Assembly: GCF_907165205.1 (NCBI RefSeq)
Contig: NC_058189.1
Location: 13,762,001 to 13,826,000, forward strand
From: Coccinella septempunctata
Taxonomy: Eukaryota; Arthropoda; Insecta; Coleoptera; Coccinellidae
Length of the DNA: 64,000 nt
Reading direction: 5' to 3'
Shown here piece by piece: positions 55,901 through 64,000 of this stretch. Position 1 is the stretch's first letter. Every line of letters begins with the position of its first letter. The translations under genes and the position numbers were made by a program. The notes under the pieces are model-generated. The model searched no databases and was not told where the DNA came from. It was given only the letters and a program-made list of their open reading frames with translations.

Positions 55901-58900
55901 ACAGATTGTCATTGATAAAATTCGAGTCATAGAGTCAATCTTTAAATTTCTGAAAAATTACCCCTAACCCATTGTGGTATGAAAAACAGGGTAATCCAGT
56001 TGTAGATTTTTTTTATTAGTTTATTATTTTTGACACCCTGTAGTTTTGGTGATATGCCTATAAATTTTGAAAAAACCTTTTTTGATTTTTCCAACCAGTT
56101 CAGAAATAATTAAGATATAGAAGGGGGGTGAGAAATTTATGGTGAATCACACCATACAGGAATGTGTACTCACGTAGAGTGTATGAAATCTTTTCAGACT
56201 CTCCTTTGACTTTTATATGTCACTCTATTTATAAAAGTTTTCGTACAAAAAATTAATAATTTATGGAGAGTTTTTTTGAATCCATTTTCATTTAGACAGG
56301 GTGTTTCAGAAAGCCTGGATATTTTAATTTTCCTGAAAAATCTGAATTTTGTTCATACCTAGGATTGAAATATAAAAAGATTTCACATAAGAAAGAGGAG
56401 GCATTTTTTATAGAATAATCCCCTGAACACAAGAAATCATTACGATAACCCACTTTTGTTCTTAGAAAACGATCCTCGAAGGAGCTAAGAAAGAGAATCC
56501 AGAATTCAACGCTGATGGTTATCTTTGTCTAGCTATCGTCTATATCTCCTTCGCTATCGTTAACTGGTTTGCCCCAAGTATAATATCACTAATCGGACCC
56601 AAAGCTACAATGTGCATTGGTGCTGTAAGTTACATGTAGGTTGAAAACAGAACATCAGAAAAATGCAATAGGTAAGATCGTAATTCGATGTGACTGAATG
56701 TGTGAAGATTGATTCTCACTATACGTTCCGTATCCTTTCCGTATCCATTCCATATAACTTCCGACAAATTCTTACGTGTTCTCACACTCATACTGAGGGT
56801 GTACCTCAGGGATCCGTGCTTGGTCCCCTACTTTTCATTCTGTCTGCATGATGCATTTGCGGCTAATGACTAATGATTATCACATATATGACTGTATGAT
56901 GCGCACTCTTCGCGCTCTATCCCAGAAACGGTTGATCGTTTGAAAAAAATTCGAGCATAAGTTCTTATACTTTGCGACTTTCTTAGTGGATGCATATCTC
57001 ATTTAAGCAATAGGAACCGAGATATTCTAAAAAAAAAAAACGATTTTCTGACCTTTGACCTTCAATATCTTAAGACGCGGACACGATTGCGTTTGTGACT
57101 TTTGAGACAATATTAAGGACGACAAAACAAAAGTTTATATACCAATTTACAGCTCATTATCTTTTATTCCGAGGTTTACCTCTTTTTTTACCCAATATGA
57201 CCGGGCTAACAGGGACATATTCGAAAACTACGAAAAACAAATCAAGAAATTGTTTATTGAAAAATGTTTTATAGCACTGGTGAATTTCTGCTTAGCTCGT
57301 TGAAATAACTAATTATTTAATTTGTTATATTGTATTATTGACATGTCCTATACATCACTGCAATGTCTGAAAGGATGAATAAAGTTGTATTGTATTAAAC
57401 CCTTTTAACCCATTGCGTGTCGGGTATGGTGCGTGGTGTGGTCCTATTCACTCCACTTTTTTCTATCTTTCGATATACGCCTACCTTAACTACTTAATTC
57501 CAACTTATTTCTGGTATTCCTCCTCTTCTTTTCCTAACTTCCTTGGCCTCCCAAATTCTCCTCGTCAGCATATTTTCCTCCATCCTATTCAAGTGTCCAT
57601 TCCAATTGTCCCCTCTCTATGAATTCCTTCAAAGACTACCTGCAATTACTTTCTAATTGTTTTATTCCTAATCCTATCCGTTCTAGTCACTCCCTTCAGG
57701 TATTTAATTTTCTGTAATCTTGACTTTTATCTTTTGAGTGTTTTGTTCAGTGTCCATGTTTCGCATCCATATGTCAAAGTTTGTCTGTAAACCGATTTGT
57801 GGACTTGTTTATAATGCCTGATCTTATAGAGTGGTATAGTATGTTTGTCTTCTCTACTCTATTGTCAATTTCATTAATTTATCTTCCATGTTCTTCAAAA
57901 ATTACTCTATCTATCAACCAGTTTGATTTTTTGTCGTTCCAAATACACGTCCAGCTTTCTCTCATTTCATGCCTCCGCCTTCACCATAGTTTTTCCTCTA
58001 TTAATCTTCATTCCATACATAACAACAATAACAATGACTTTATTCCAAGAAAAATAATGCAATCATAATCCGATTAGAAATATCAATAAATAATCACAGG
58101 GCGGAATTAAGATGGTGACAAAGCACATTGTCACCCCTGCTCTTCCACTCAAACCCTGGTAACGGAGAAGAGTGAAGATACCAGCACCAAGTCATCCGCA
58201 TGGCGATACGCCTAAAGAAGTAAAAGATCTTATACGAGAAAATCGAAGACTCAGAAGAATATGTCGGATGAATCAAAATGATCTGAACAAAAGGAATCTC
58301 AATCGCCATAGCCAAGTTCTGAAAAATGCCCTGAAAGATCTAAGAACAAGCAGATGGAACAAAAGGGTTCAAGAACTGAATACAATCGATCATTCTGCAT
58401 GGAGAATGCAAAAAAGCCTACGAGGAGAAAAGACTAAAATTCCACCCCTACACGGAGAATGGGGAATGGCGTATACCGATACTGATAAGGCAAATGCATT
58501 GGAGGACTCGATCGAATAAGAATCGAGAATAAATTACAGGATAGACGACTATAATGAAGATTTGGAAGAACTGGTTGAAGAAAATGAAGAAGAAATGGAT
58601 GAATTACCAGCGGCTGCTGAAATAGACAAACCAACATCGCCAAATGAAATCAGGGAAATAATAAGTTTGAAGAAGAGGAAAGCTCCCGGAAGCGATAAAA
58701 TAACCAATGTTATGTTAAAGAAATTACCTAGAAAAGGTATAGCTGCTCTAACAAATATCGCGAATGGAATTATGAGGACAGAACACTACCCAGAAAAATG
58801 GAAAACAGCGGAAATCATAGTGTTCAATAAACCATTCAAGGAGAAGAAGTTCCCACAAAACTACAGACCGATAAGTCTACTGTCGGCGTTAGGAAAAGTA

Positions 58901-61900
58901 GTAGAAAGAATTATAGCCACGAGGCTAAAAGAGGAAACCGAAAATCTGAAACTAATACCACCCGAACAGTTCGGATTCAGAAGAGAGCATTCAACAGAGC
59001 AACAATTATTAAGGCTCACAGAATACATTACAGAGGGATTCCAAAATAAACAAGCTACAGGTCTCGTTTTACTAGACTTCGCCAGAGCATTCGACAGAGT
59101 ATGGCTTGAAGGATTAATATACAAGATGAGATGTGCTGGATATTCGATCAAAATATGCAAGTTGATCCGGAATTATCTCAAAAATAGAAGATTTTAAGTG
59201 AAAGTGTAAGGAGAACAACAAGAGATATAGAATCTGGAGTACCCCAAGGGTCAGTACTTAGGCCACTTCTGTACAACATATACATTCACGATATTCCGAA
59301 GAATCCAAGAACCATGCAAACCTTATATGCTGACGACACAGGCAAAGCAACTCGACACCGCAACCCAGAAGTAATAGAACGAGTTCTACAAGAAACGATT
59401 GACGAAGCAAATGACTGGACAGAGGAAGAGAAAAGGAGAATGCGAATTTACCGAAGGAGACCAAGAGATCAATTGAAAAGAGATCAACATAAGAACAGAA
59501 ACTTATTGAAAAATTCAATAAAGTGTTATCCAATAGAGGATAAACACATATATGTGTGCGAGAAGAAAACCGAAGAAGGCGAATGCCCGGAACCAATATT
59601 CAAGAAGCAGTTAAGGGTTGTAAGTGGGTCTCGAGCTCAGGAGACTGAGAATCCCCACACTTGTTTACCCTCAGGAGAGGGTGGTTCGTCTGACTTGCAG
59701 ATTTTCCCCCTGCTACACAAAAAAAAACCCTGGTAACAAATAGTGATAAAATAAATTAATAATACACCTCGAAGCATGAATGATTGAAAATATTATACAA
59801 AAACAAAAAAAAATTCAAGCAATATTTCAACATCTGAAAATTCTACATATGTGCCAAGAGAAAAATAAAAAATAAACAAAAAGTAAACCTCATCCCAGAT
59901 TTTCAAATTCAGCTGCAGTTCTTCTTCGCTTCTGGCCAATATAACTAACTACATCATCCATAAATACTGTCTGACACACATACTCTCTCCATTTTATGGA
60001 ACCCTATAGTTGTTCTCGTTTTTCGTAAACATTTTTGGATCATATCATCCATAAGAGTTATAAATAAAAATGGGCTGAAACCCCCTTCCTGTCTCAGATT
60101 TCTTGTTATTACGAAACTCTTTGAGATTCTTCCCTTCAGTATCTATTATCTAGTACTCGGGAAAAATTATTTTCAAGTTTGCTACCTCTATACTATAACT
60201 AGAAAAGTATTTTTCAAGTTAAACTATATTTGTTAAGTTTAATCCTTTTCTTTGAGCAAAAATTTTGTCATAATAAAGAGATATTTAGTGGTTAAAAAAA
60301 ATTGAATATATCTAGAATCAGGACAATGTTACCTACCATAACAGAAAATAGAAAGTGTATTCTTACTCGACCGTAATTTTAAAAGAAAAGACTAGGTATA
60401 AGATTTTGTAGGGTCAATAAAATATTCCATTTATAATAAATCTCAAATGAATATTTTTCAGAGGATACATATTCAGTTTTCTTTACCCAGAAGTACACGC
60501 TTTATACATTATGAGCGCAGTGCTTGGTATTGGTGCTGCGTTGATTTGGACAGGTCAAGGAAATTATCTCATTATCAACACACCAAAGGAAGAAATGTCT
60601 AGGAACTGTGGAATATTCTGGGCCATGTTACAGTTGAGGTAATATTAATTAATAACAAAAATGAAAGTGGAAATACAATTTTTCCTCACATAACGTTTTT
60701 ATGTGAGGTTTCCCCTTACTCATGTTTAGTTATTATGCCTTTTCAATTGAATATCCAGGAATTATGATTAATGTCTGAGTCCCCTGCTAACACCAAGAGA
60801 TTCTTGAACCATCGTAGCTGTTTGACGATGACTTAGGAAATTGTGTCACCTTTTGTCATAGACATAGAGACATGGACTGAGCAATGTCAGCATGAAATTG
60901 GCTTTTTTTATAGAAAGAGAGAAATGATGGTCGGGCATTTACCTTCTCTTTTTTGTTCACATAGAGGTGAGTGTGGACCAATCAATATTCTAGAAAGAGA
61001 CAACTGCATTCCCGACGTGCGTTTCTCTCTGTCACTTTTTTTGACCATATTTCATGCATAGATAGAAAGGGAAGGCACAGTCCATGTCTATATGTCTATG
61101 CCTTTTGTGAACAATACCTCTCTGAGAGGTTACCGAGAGCTAAATGCTCCCCCCCACCCGGCACCCAGCGATACTGGGAAACTATACACTCTGTCGTGTC
61201 TGCTTTTTCGATAATAAACAGAATATTTTTTCATTCGTTAGTTACTTGTTAGTAACTTTTTGTAACATAAAAATTTTCGTTTATCTCTCGGTGATACTGG
61301 TTGAAAAACAGCGCACTTTGCATTCAGATTTTTCGCGAAAAATTAAAGTCCATCTTTATAATATTATTTGTAACACAAAAATTTATTTATTATTATTATT
61401 TATCTTATGCTCGTGTAACGTTTTCAAGACTAATCAAATCATCTTCTTTCTCAATGTCTTATTTATGTACAAGGTCTAACCCTAATTCATTTATACAGAT
61501 AAAATAATAATAACTGTTCCTTAATGGCCATCGTTATACGGTTACTCATATATATACAGTTATTATATACTTTCACTACTTTGCACTTGCAAACTCTACG
61601 GGATTCACTGGAGTTTCTTCAGATCACTAGCTAACTGTCGTGTAGTCCAACGTGCGTATCTTTTATATCGATACGTTCTTGTTAGAGAATGTTCCAGCAG
61701 CGTCTAGAGGAGCGGCGAGCTATCGCGATGTTTCGAGCGGCGGCTTATATTTATACGTATTCAGGGTATTCGGATGTTACAATTAATGGGATACCTAACC
61801 TAACCTATAATGGCACATTAAGAATACAAAGTTGGCACCTACATTTTCATAAATTCTATTTCTCCTTTGCTTTCAATAGTAATTCGTTAGAAACTATTTG

Positions 61901-63913
61901 GAACAAAAAAATTTAGTTTCTTACGAGACCTATAATGGGATAATGGCCATTAAAATGGGAAGTTGGCAACCCCATTTCATAAATTCTATATTTCTACCTG
62001 CCTTCAAATAGGAACACGTTAGTATATATTTGTACATAAAAATTTTTGTTTTTTGCCTGATCTGAAATGATAGGATAATGACAACTCTAAATGCGAAGTG
62101 ATCACCCATATTTTCAAAAATTCTGTATTTCTCTATTGTTTATAATAGTGCTCAATATTATTAATCTATTTTTCTATTAATTCTCTGATATAGATAATGG
62201 CAAAATTACATTTTTGCCAAATAAATTATTTCTATCCAATGTTAAATTATTCTGAATTCTCAACTCAACTATGATTCTGATTTTTCATGAAAATTCTAAT
62301 GTTTCAATTAATGGATTGATTTAATTTCATTTAAGAGTTCAAGACATTTGAAATTTGAAGAAATAAATTTTATATTTGTGTAATCTTTCAGCTGAATAAA
62401 TGAAGGAATATTATAATAAGTGATATTCAACACAATATAGAGTTCCATCAAGACATCCATCAAGACAATTGAAAAAATGAAATATTTTTATCCATTGAAA
62501 ATATTCATGAGATTCAATATGGTGATAAAAATGATACCTTTCATCAATAAGATAATTTTCCGGAGAGTGCTATTATTCGAATCCTAATTATAACTAACGT
62601 GTCACGTGTTGTATTGAAAATGGAATAAAATGTTGTATACAACACGTGATACGTTAGTTATAAATGTTAATTCATTTAACTCACTTTTGTATGGAAAACT
62701 ATTATTGGAAGTGTGAGTTAGGCATTTGGTGTCATCTATTTTCAAAAATCTGTTATAATAGCAAAAAACATTTTATTGAAACAAAATTATGAAAAATAAC
62801 AATATCAATATGTGCAATTTATGTTTTAAAAATAACATCCTTTAAATGGCAGCACAAGTGACTGCCATGATGCAGATCGATTCGGACTTCTTATCACAGC
62901 TTGTCTTACCCGTTCAATATTTTCGGGTGTTCTGACTGTACGTATACCTCCACGAAAATTTGATGCAACATTCCCTCTAACATCAAAATCTCTTACCCAC
63001 CTCATTATAGTTTGGCTTGGCGTGTTGGAATTCTTTCGTGTCTTTCCACATTAAATTCGCGACGAAAATTTCTTTGCACTTGCACAACTGAATTACTTAT
63101 TATGAATTGTTTTACGACATAAATTCGTTGATTCATCGGGAATTTCTCCATGACAAATTGACTACAATTGTCAAAAACAAATTATTATTATTTAATAATA
63201 ATTTGTTCATTTGAACGTTTTAGCGGCATGCAGACTGGAATTGAATTCTGAATTCAATTTCAGTCTGCATACCGCTAAAAGCTTCATTTCATTATATTTC
63301 AGACACTAACGTCCAGTTGCAGGAAAGTCCATTAAGATTTGATGTCCTATCAAAATTTAAAACTGTCATTTTTGAAGGGGAAAATGGAGGATTAAGATTT
63401 TAATCCTTTAGTATTAAATTTTAATGGACTTTCCTGCAACTGGACGTAAAACTATCATCACGAATTATTATTTCCACAACGCACTATGAAAAATAGATGA
63501 AACCAGATGCCTAACCTTGTATTCACTACAATTCAGTAGTGTTATTCATATAAAATATGAAAGAGTTTGAAACTGCATTGGTCACGCACTTTTCCTCTAT
63601 TGACCATTTATACTAAAAAATTAATTAGCAATTTGTATCAAAATATAAGTCTTTTTTAGCATGATTTTTGGAAATACCCTCATATACTTCCTTTTTTCTG
63701 GTATTGAGAGCGTGGAAACAAATACCCGCTTGCTGGTAATTTTTATACTTTCCGGTATTGCAGTGGCCAGTTTTGTAGTGTTTATCATTTTACCAAAAAG
63801 TGTGCGCCAAGATGATATATCCAGCGATAAGGAAGACAAACCTGGCCCCATCGAAGTACTTCGAGGAGCTGGAAGATTATTCAAGACAAAACATGTAGCA
63901 TTTTTGTACGGAG
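52937..63913 (+). CDS. MFSD11-type UNC93-like transporter, first four exons (continues past the window)
   Basis: Exons 52937-53029, 56466-56635, 60462-60638 and 63660-63913 join in frame (231 codons plus 1 nt); a donor GTATGT follows at 63914, so the rest lies outside. MAFDKGFLNVWLLSIAFMLL starts the first membrane helix. FTAFQCLG, YLCLAIVYISFAIVNWFAPS, SLIGPKATMCIGAVSYIGY, LGIGAALIWTGQGNYLI, and RNCGIFWAMLQLS followed by MIFGNTLIYFLFSG line up step by step with vertebrate MFSD11 (GQGN and GIFW are family marks). A charged cytoplasmic loop follows (LPKSVRQDDISSDKEDKPG). The family belongs to the major facilitator superfamily; its substrate is unknown. For exon 2 I chose the donor ATGTAGGT at 56636 because only it keeps the frame with exon 3. 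Introns 1-3 are 3-4 kb and full of transposon remains. Confidence 0.92.
53187..53604. repeat. Satellite-free copy of the 18.5-20.1 kb dispersed repeat
   Basis: Shares, in the same order, CCTGTCAGAATAGTAAAAAA, GTACATACTCGA, CGAGCGCGGTG, CCATTTTCAACTCTTCC and AACATGAATTTATTATCA with the copy in the TTF1-like gene. Here GAGCGCGGTGG runs directly into CCATTTT without the satellite block. Confidence 0.75.
54080..55310 (-). mobile_element. Truncated, more decayed copy of the LOA-like retrotransposon
   Basis: The minus-strand frame 54693-54265 (SLIRERNNSWIRQNILEYWL, GLRHWHSAISVPPSP, FTGPCRLRAHLLKL, CKFCLEEDELIEHIPCDC) matches the C-terminal part of the element at 9571-14373. Upstream fragments match its RNase H (54700-54900, with deletions) and RT thumb (55130-55300), where similarity stops. 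Dead copy, inside intron 1 of the MFSD11-like gene. Confidence 0.8.
55389..55861. mobile_element. TIR element with CCCGTTTGTACC ends
   Basis: CCCGTTTGTACC at 55389-55400 and GGTGCAAACGGG at 55850-55861, with TTAAG and CCTTTTAAGG words mirrored further in. The interior holds an 86-aa plus-strand frame (55564-55824) that I do not recognise. Confidence 0.55.
56740..57396 (+). mobile_element. Decayed non-LTR retrotransposon 3' fragment
   Basis: GVPQGSVLGPLLFILS is encoded at 56799-56846 (the reverse transcriptase box preceding the active site), after which coding similarity collapses. The fragment ends GAATAAAGTTGTATTGTATT at about 57378-57397, a tail form common in insect non-LTR elements. Inside MFSD11 intron 2. 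Confidence 0.6.
57430..58020 (-). mobile_element. Reverse transcriptase C-terminal fragment, minus strand
   Basis: Minus-strand translation gives LTYGCETWTLNKTLKR (about 57800-57755), KIKYLKGVTRTDRIRNKTIR and a run like GTIGMDT…GWRK, with stops between. The YGCETWTL and GVTRxDRIRN words are typical of the C-terminal end of RTE-related pol proteins. Confidence 0.6.
58164..59724 (+). mobile_element. 5'-truncated jockey-like retrotransposon with 13-bp target duplication
   Basis: Flanked by AAACCCTGGTAAC at 58151-58163 and 59725-59737; the right copy follows an A-rich tail. Coding segments: 58172-58519 (pre-RT region), 58562-59197 with KRKAPGSDKITN, NYRPISLLSALGKVVERII, EQFGFRREHSTEQQLL and VLLDFARAFDRVW, then in another frame SGVPQGSVLRPLLYNIYI and LYADDTG (to about 59342). 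Soon after the active site the thumb region appears deleted, and the sequence passes to a 3' stretch with no similarity I can name. Three frames are needed, so it is inactive. Confidence 0.8.
59738..60461. other. Right end of MFSD11 intron 2
   Basis: AT-rich, no gene or element recognised. Confidence 0.4.
60639..62589. other. Left part of MFSD11 intron 3
   Basis: No gene recognised. Open frames up to 111 aa overlap one another in different frames and show no motif. Confidence 0.4.
62590..62661. mobile_element. Short hairpin, ATAACTAACGTGTCACGTG ends
   Basis: 25-bp arms (TAACTAACGTGTCACGTGTT and its mirror AACACGTGATACGTTAGTTA) around 22 bp. Confidence 0.6.
62825..63151 (-). pseudogene. Mariner-type/DUF4817-like helix-turn-helix fragment
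   Basis: From the ATG at 63151 the minus strand reads MEKFPMNQRIYVVKQF…VQRNFRREFNV…RIPTRQ. After a frame shift it continues TIMRWVRDFDVRGNVASNF, RTVRTPENIERVRQAV and RSPNRSAS. These are the N-terminal HTH motifs widely found in insect mariner-like transposases and in proteins annotated DUF4817. The catalytic part is absent. Confidence 0.7.
63217..63282. mobile_element. Hairpin, GTTTTAGCGGCATGCAGACTG arms
   Basis: TTTTAGCGGCATGCAGACTG and CAGTCTGCATACCGCTAAAA with AATTGAATTC/GAATTCAATT at the centre. Confidence 0.6.
63309..63447. mobile_element. Hairpin MITE, ACGTCCAGTTGCAGG ends
   Basis: 27-bp perfect outer arms (ACGTCCAGTTGCAGGAAAGT and its mirror) around a 85-bp interior that partly mirrors. 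A lone arm-like sequence (GACTTTCCTGCAACTGGGCC) occurs at about 35545-35566. Confidence 0.7.
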
Positions 63914-64000
63914 GTATGTAGTCAATGTCATTGAACAAGAAAAACATTTATAAAATAATATAAACTCATTAAATCAATGATAATTCCCCAAGAAGCTATT

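Noticed and set aside
56625..56635. Donor GTAAGT at 56625 for MFSD11 exon 2
   Set aside because: It is a better-looking donor, but joining it to exon 3 breaks the reading frame; the donor at 56636 keeps it and matches the family.
1..64000. CRISPR array, bacterial operons or prophage
   Set aside because: Spliced genes, insect retrotransposons and the lack of regularly spaced short repeats show nuclear eukaryotic DNA.

Overview
The window is eukaryotic, AT-rich and looks like an insect nuclear genome. Coding exons are joined by GT-AG introns, some only about 60 bp long, and the intergenic and intronic space is packed with insect-type transposable elements: non-LTR retrotransposons, Crypton-like, pogo-like and mariner-like DNA elements, gypsy-like LTRs and many small palindromic TIR elements. 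I cannot fix the species; a beetle or a similarly repeat-rich insect would fit.

Five protein-coding genes can be reconstructed. (1) Minus strand, 32063 to 17577: a very large TTF1-type (rDNA transcription termination factor) Myb-domain protein, about 2563 aa, with a 6.3-kb first exon and repeat-filled introns. (2) Plus strand, 32775-34223: a NEK2-like protein that has lost all the usual kinase catalytic motifs, i.e. a pseudokinase, head to head with gene 1. (3) Minus strand, 37085-35681: PSMD8/Rpn12, a 26S proteasome lid subunit, complete in four exons. (4) Minus strand, 49475-40710: a BAR-RhoGAP of the RICH/ARHGAP17 (RhoGAP92B) type, complete in five exons. (5) Plus strand, from 52937 to beyond the right edge: an MFSD11-type UNC93-like membrane protein, first four exons only.

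The left 17.5 kb holds no intact host gene. It has a 2.27-kb near-perfect palindrome whose two arms each carry the same pseudogene 3' end (1929-4197), a 560-bp TIR element whose 110-bp arms contain a hammerhead-ribozyme-like core (5909-6468), a decayed non-LTR element with nested hairpins (about 8050-9570), a nearly complete RNase H-bearing I/LOA-type retrotransposon (9571-14373), a gypsy-type 3' LTR end and a cluster of foldback elements (14998-15660). Introns of the TTF1-like gene hold a satellite-carrying repeat, a broken Crypton-like recombinase and a tandem RTE-tail/SINE array. Introns of the RhoGAP and MFSD11 genes hold decayed reverse transcriptase fragments, a pogo-like TIR element, a 5'-truncated jockey-like element with a 13-bp target duplication, and several hairpin MITEs.

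The host genes show no functional clustering; they look like ordinary neighbours. The items I consider most worth following up are the palindrome with paired pseudogenes, the hammerhead-like TIRs, the tRNA-like core enclosed by 40-bp TIRs at 34379-34560, the satellite-filled versus satellite-free copies of one repeat (18.5-20.1 kb and 53.2-53.6 kb), and the NEK2-like pseudokinase.
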